This document shows positions 63,135 to 64,000 of a stretch of 64,000 bases of DNA, one piece after another; within the stretch, counting starts at the first letter, position 1; every line of letters begins with the position of its first letter. The DNA lies in contig NZ_CP110678.1 of NCBI RefSeq assembly GCF_026167545.1, forward strand, positions 1,981,501-2,045,500. Direction: 5' to 3'. The notes below the pieces were generated by a model. It saw nothing but the letters and a program-made list of their open reading frames with translations, was not told where the DNA came from and searched no databases. Source of the stretch: Sphingomonas sp. S1-29 (GTDB lineage Bacteria; Pseudomonadota; Alphaproteobacteria; Sphingomonadales; Sphingomonadaceae). The position numbers were made by a program, and so were the translations under genes.

Positions 63135-64000
63135 TCAGCGCGCGGTAGTTGCCTGGAAGGCCGCGCGAATCGCATCGTATAACGGCTTCGCCCGCGCCTC
63201 GGCATCATAGGGACACGGCCTGACCGGCTGCCCGTCGGGCCGCGGCGAGAAATTCTGCAGCCAGCTATATTTGTCGTTCATCCCCCAGACGAGCACGTCC
63301 TTGAGCTGCGGATAGCTGAACAACAGGTCGAGCCATGCCTTGCCATAGACCGCGACATCAGCGTCGCGCTGCGCGATGGTGCCGGTGCGGTTGCGATCGC
63401 TGACATCGAGTTCGGTGATGATGAGCTTGTAGCCGAGCCCGGTCACCTGATCGAGCCAGCTGCGCATGCCGGGGATCTGCGCATCGGCGATCGATTGCGC
63501 GGTGCCCGAGGAATAGAAGCCGATATGCGACTGGATGCCCAGCGCGTCGATCGGCACGTTGCGATCGCGAAACCCGCGCAGCAGCGCGAGCACGCCGTTG
63601 CGGTGCGTGACCGATCCCCAATCCATATAATCGTTATAGACCAGCTCGGCGGTGGGGAGTTCCTCGCGCGCGGTGCGGAAGGCCAGGTCCATGATGCTCG
63701 GGTCGCCGCCCACCGCGTCGGCCAGCATGTTGCGGCGTACCGCGCCGGTGCTCGGCTCGACCGCCTCGTTGAGCACGTCCCAGCTCTTGATGCGGTTGCC
63801 GAAATGCCGCGCGACGTTCTGGACATGGCTGCGGATCAGCCGTTCGGCGGTCGCGCGCGGGTTGACGCCCAGATCATAGCTGCGCAGCCAGGCGGGGAAG
63901 CGTTCCTGGATGTACCACAGCATCACATGGCCGCGCATCTCGAGCCGCTTGCTTTCGGCATAAGCGAGCATCGCATCGGCGCGCGTCCAATCGTACACAT
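63135..64000 (-). CDS. GH10 endo-1,4-beta-xylanase, 5' end beyond window
   Basis: 288 residues visible, frame open at the right edge. Glycoside hydrolase family 10 barrel: [18 protein letters not shown], acid/base Glu in [32 protein letters not shown], and the nucleophile Glu in [13 protein letters not shown], with [17 protein letters not shown] near the end. Hydrolyses internal beta-1,4-xylan bonds. A signal peptide cannot be assessed. No other xylan genes are visible in the window; a utilisation cluster could continue to the right. Confidence 0.93.
   Translation of the reverse strand, partial: VYDWTRADAMLAYAESKRLEMRGHVMLWYIQERFPAWLRSYDLGVNPRATAERLIRSHVQNVARHFGNRIKSWDVLNEAVEPSTGAVRRNMLADAVGGDPSIMDLAFRTAREELPTAELVYNDYMDWGSVTHRNGVLALLRGFRDRNVPIDALGIQSHIGFYSSGTAQSIADAQIPGMRSWLDQVTGLGYKLIITELDVSDRNRTGTIAQRDADVAVYGKAWLDLLFSYPQLKDVLVWGMNDKYSWLQNFSPRPDGQPVRPCPYDAEARAKPLYDAIRAAFQATTAR

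Overview
The window is a high-G+C alphaproteobacterial chromosome segment. Gene content and order (bolA, J-protein, cobS, cobT; ybgC-tolQRAB-pal; nusB-thiL-hppA; PHA synthase with phasin; CC_3452-type protein) and the dense dispersed palindromic repeats fit a sphingomonad (Sphingomonas or a close relative). This assignment is inference from family recognition; no search was run. I see no rRNA, tRNA, CRISPR array, insertion sequence or prophage.

Layout. 1-5.8 kb, minus strand: hisG, hisD, nusB, thiL and the membrane pyrophosphatase hppA (cut by the left edge). 5.9-8.9 kb, minus: an alpha/beta hydrolase, then a tight bolA-gst-pirin operon. 8.9-13.9 kb: J-protein and the CobS/CobT cobaltochelatase genes, with a VOC protein and a very small Phd-antitoxin-like gene wedged between cobS and cobT. 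14.0-14.8 kb: a visibly lower-G+C zinc-ribbon membrane protein. 14.9-24.6 kb, plus: YghU-type GST, ligA, an orphan TonB-dependent receptor, a LytS/LytTR two-component pair, an AAC(3)-like acetyltransferase, and a membrane protein/winged-helix regulator pair behind a nested palindrome. 24.6-33.3 kb: DUF3297, glycine-zipper protein, EVE-domain protein, typA, telA with a partner, IMPase-like phosphatase, pmbA, ubiA. 33.6-38.6 kb, plus: DUF2147, rsmE, a VUT-family transporter, argB, yggT, folD, marC. 38.8-43.0 kb: a Gtr-like glycosylation locus (GT-C membrane protein, GtrA, methyltransferase, GtrB-like GT2). 43.2-50.2 kb: DUF885 hydrolase, thioesterase, bifunctional Rel/SpoT, CC_3452-type protein, HxlR regulator, AlaC-like aminotransferase. 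50.3-53.1 kb: phaC and a phasin whose promoter carries two PhaR-like palindromes. 53.3-56.8 kb: CNT nucleoside transporter, isoaspartyl peptidase, S1/P1 nuclease. 56.9-64 kb, minus: ruvB, ybgC, tolQ, tolR, tolA, tolB, pal, with a GH10 xylanase cut by the right edge.

The most distinctive feature is the repeat landscape. At least five palindromic families fill most intergenic gaps. Some enter genes: one copy lies in frame inside the signal-sequence region of tolB, and another supplies the start codon and first residues of the AAC(3)-like protein. Two copies from different families (6771-6834 and 61861-61924) carry the same 64-nt module at the equivalent point. The module folds as an outer stem enclosing two 9-bp hairpins with CCC and GGG loops, and its stems differ between copies largely by compensatory changes. 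I regard this as the best candidate for something undescribed. The gtr-like locus and the palindromic operators at 23776-23824, 45599-45614 and 52093-52151 are the next best leads.
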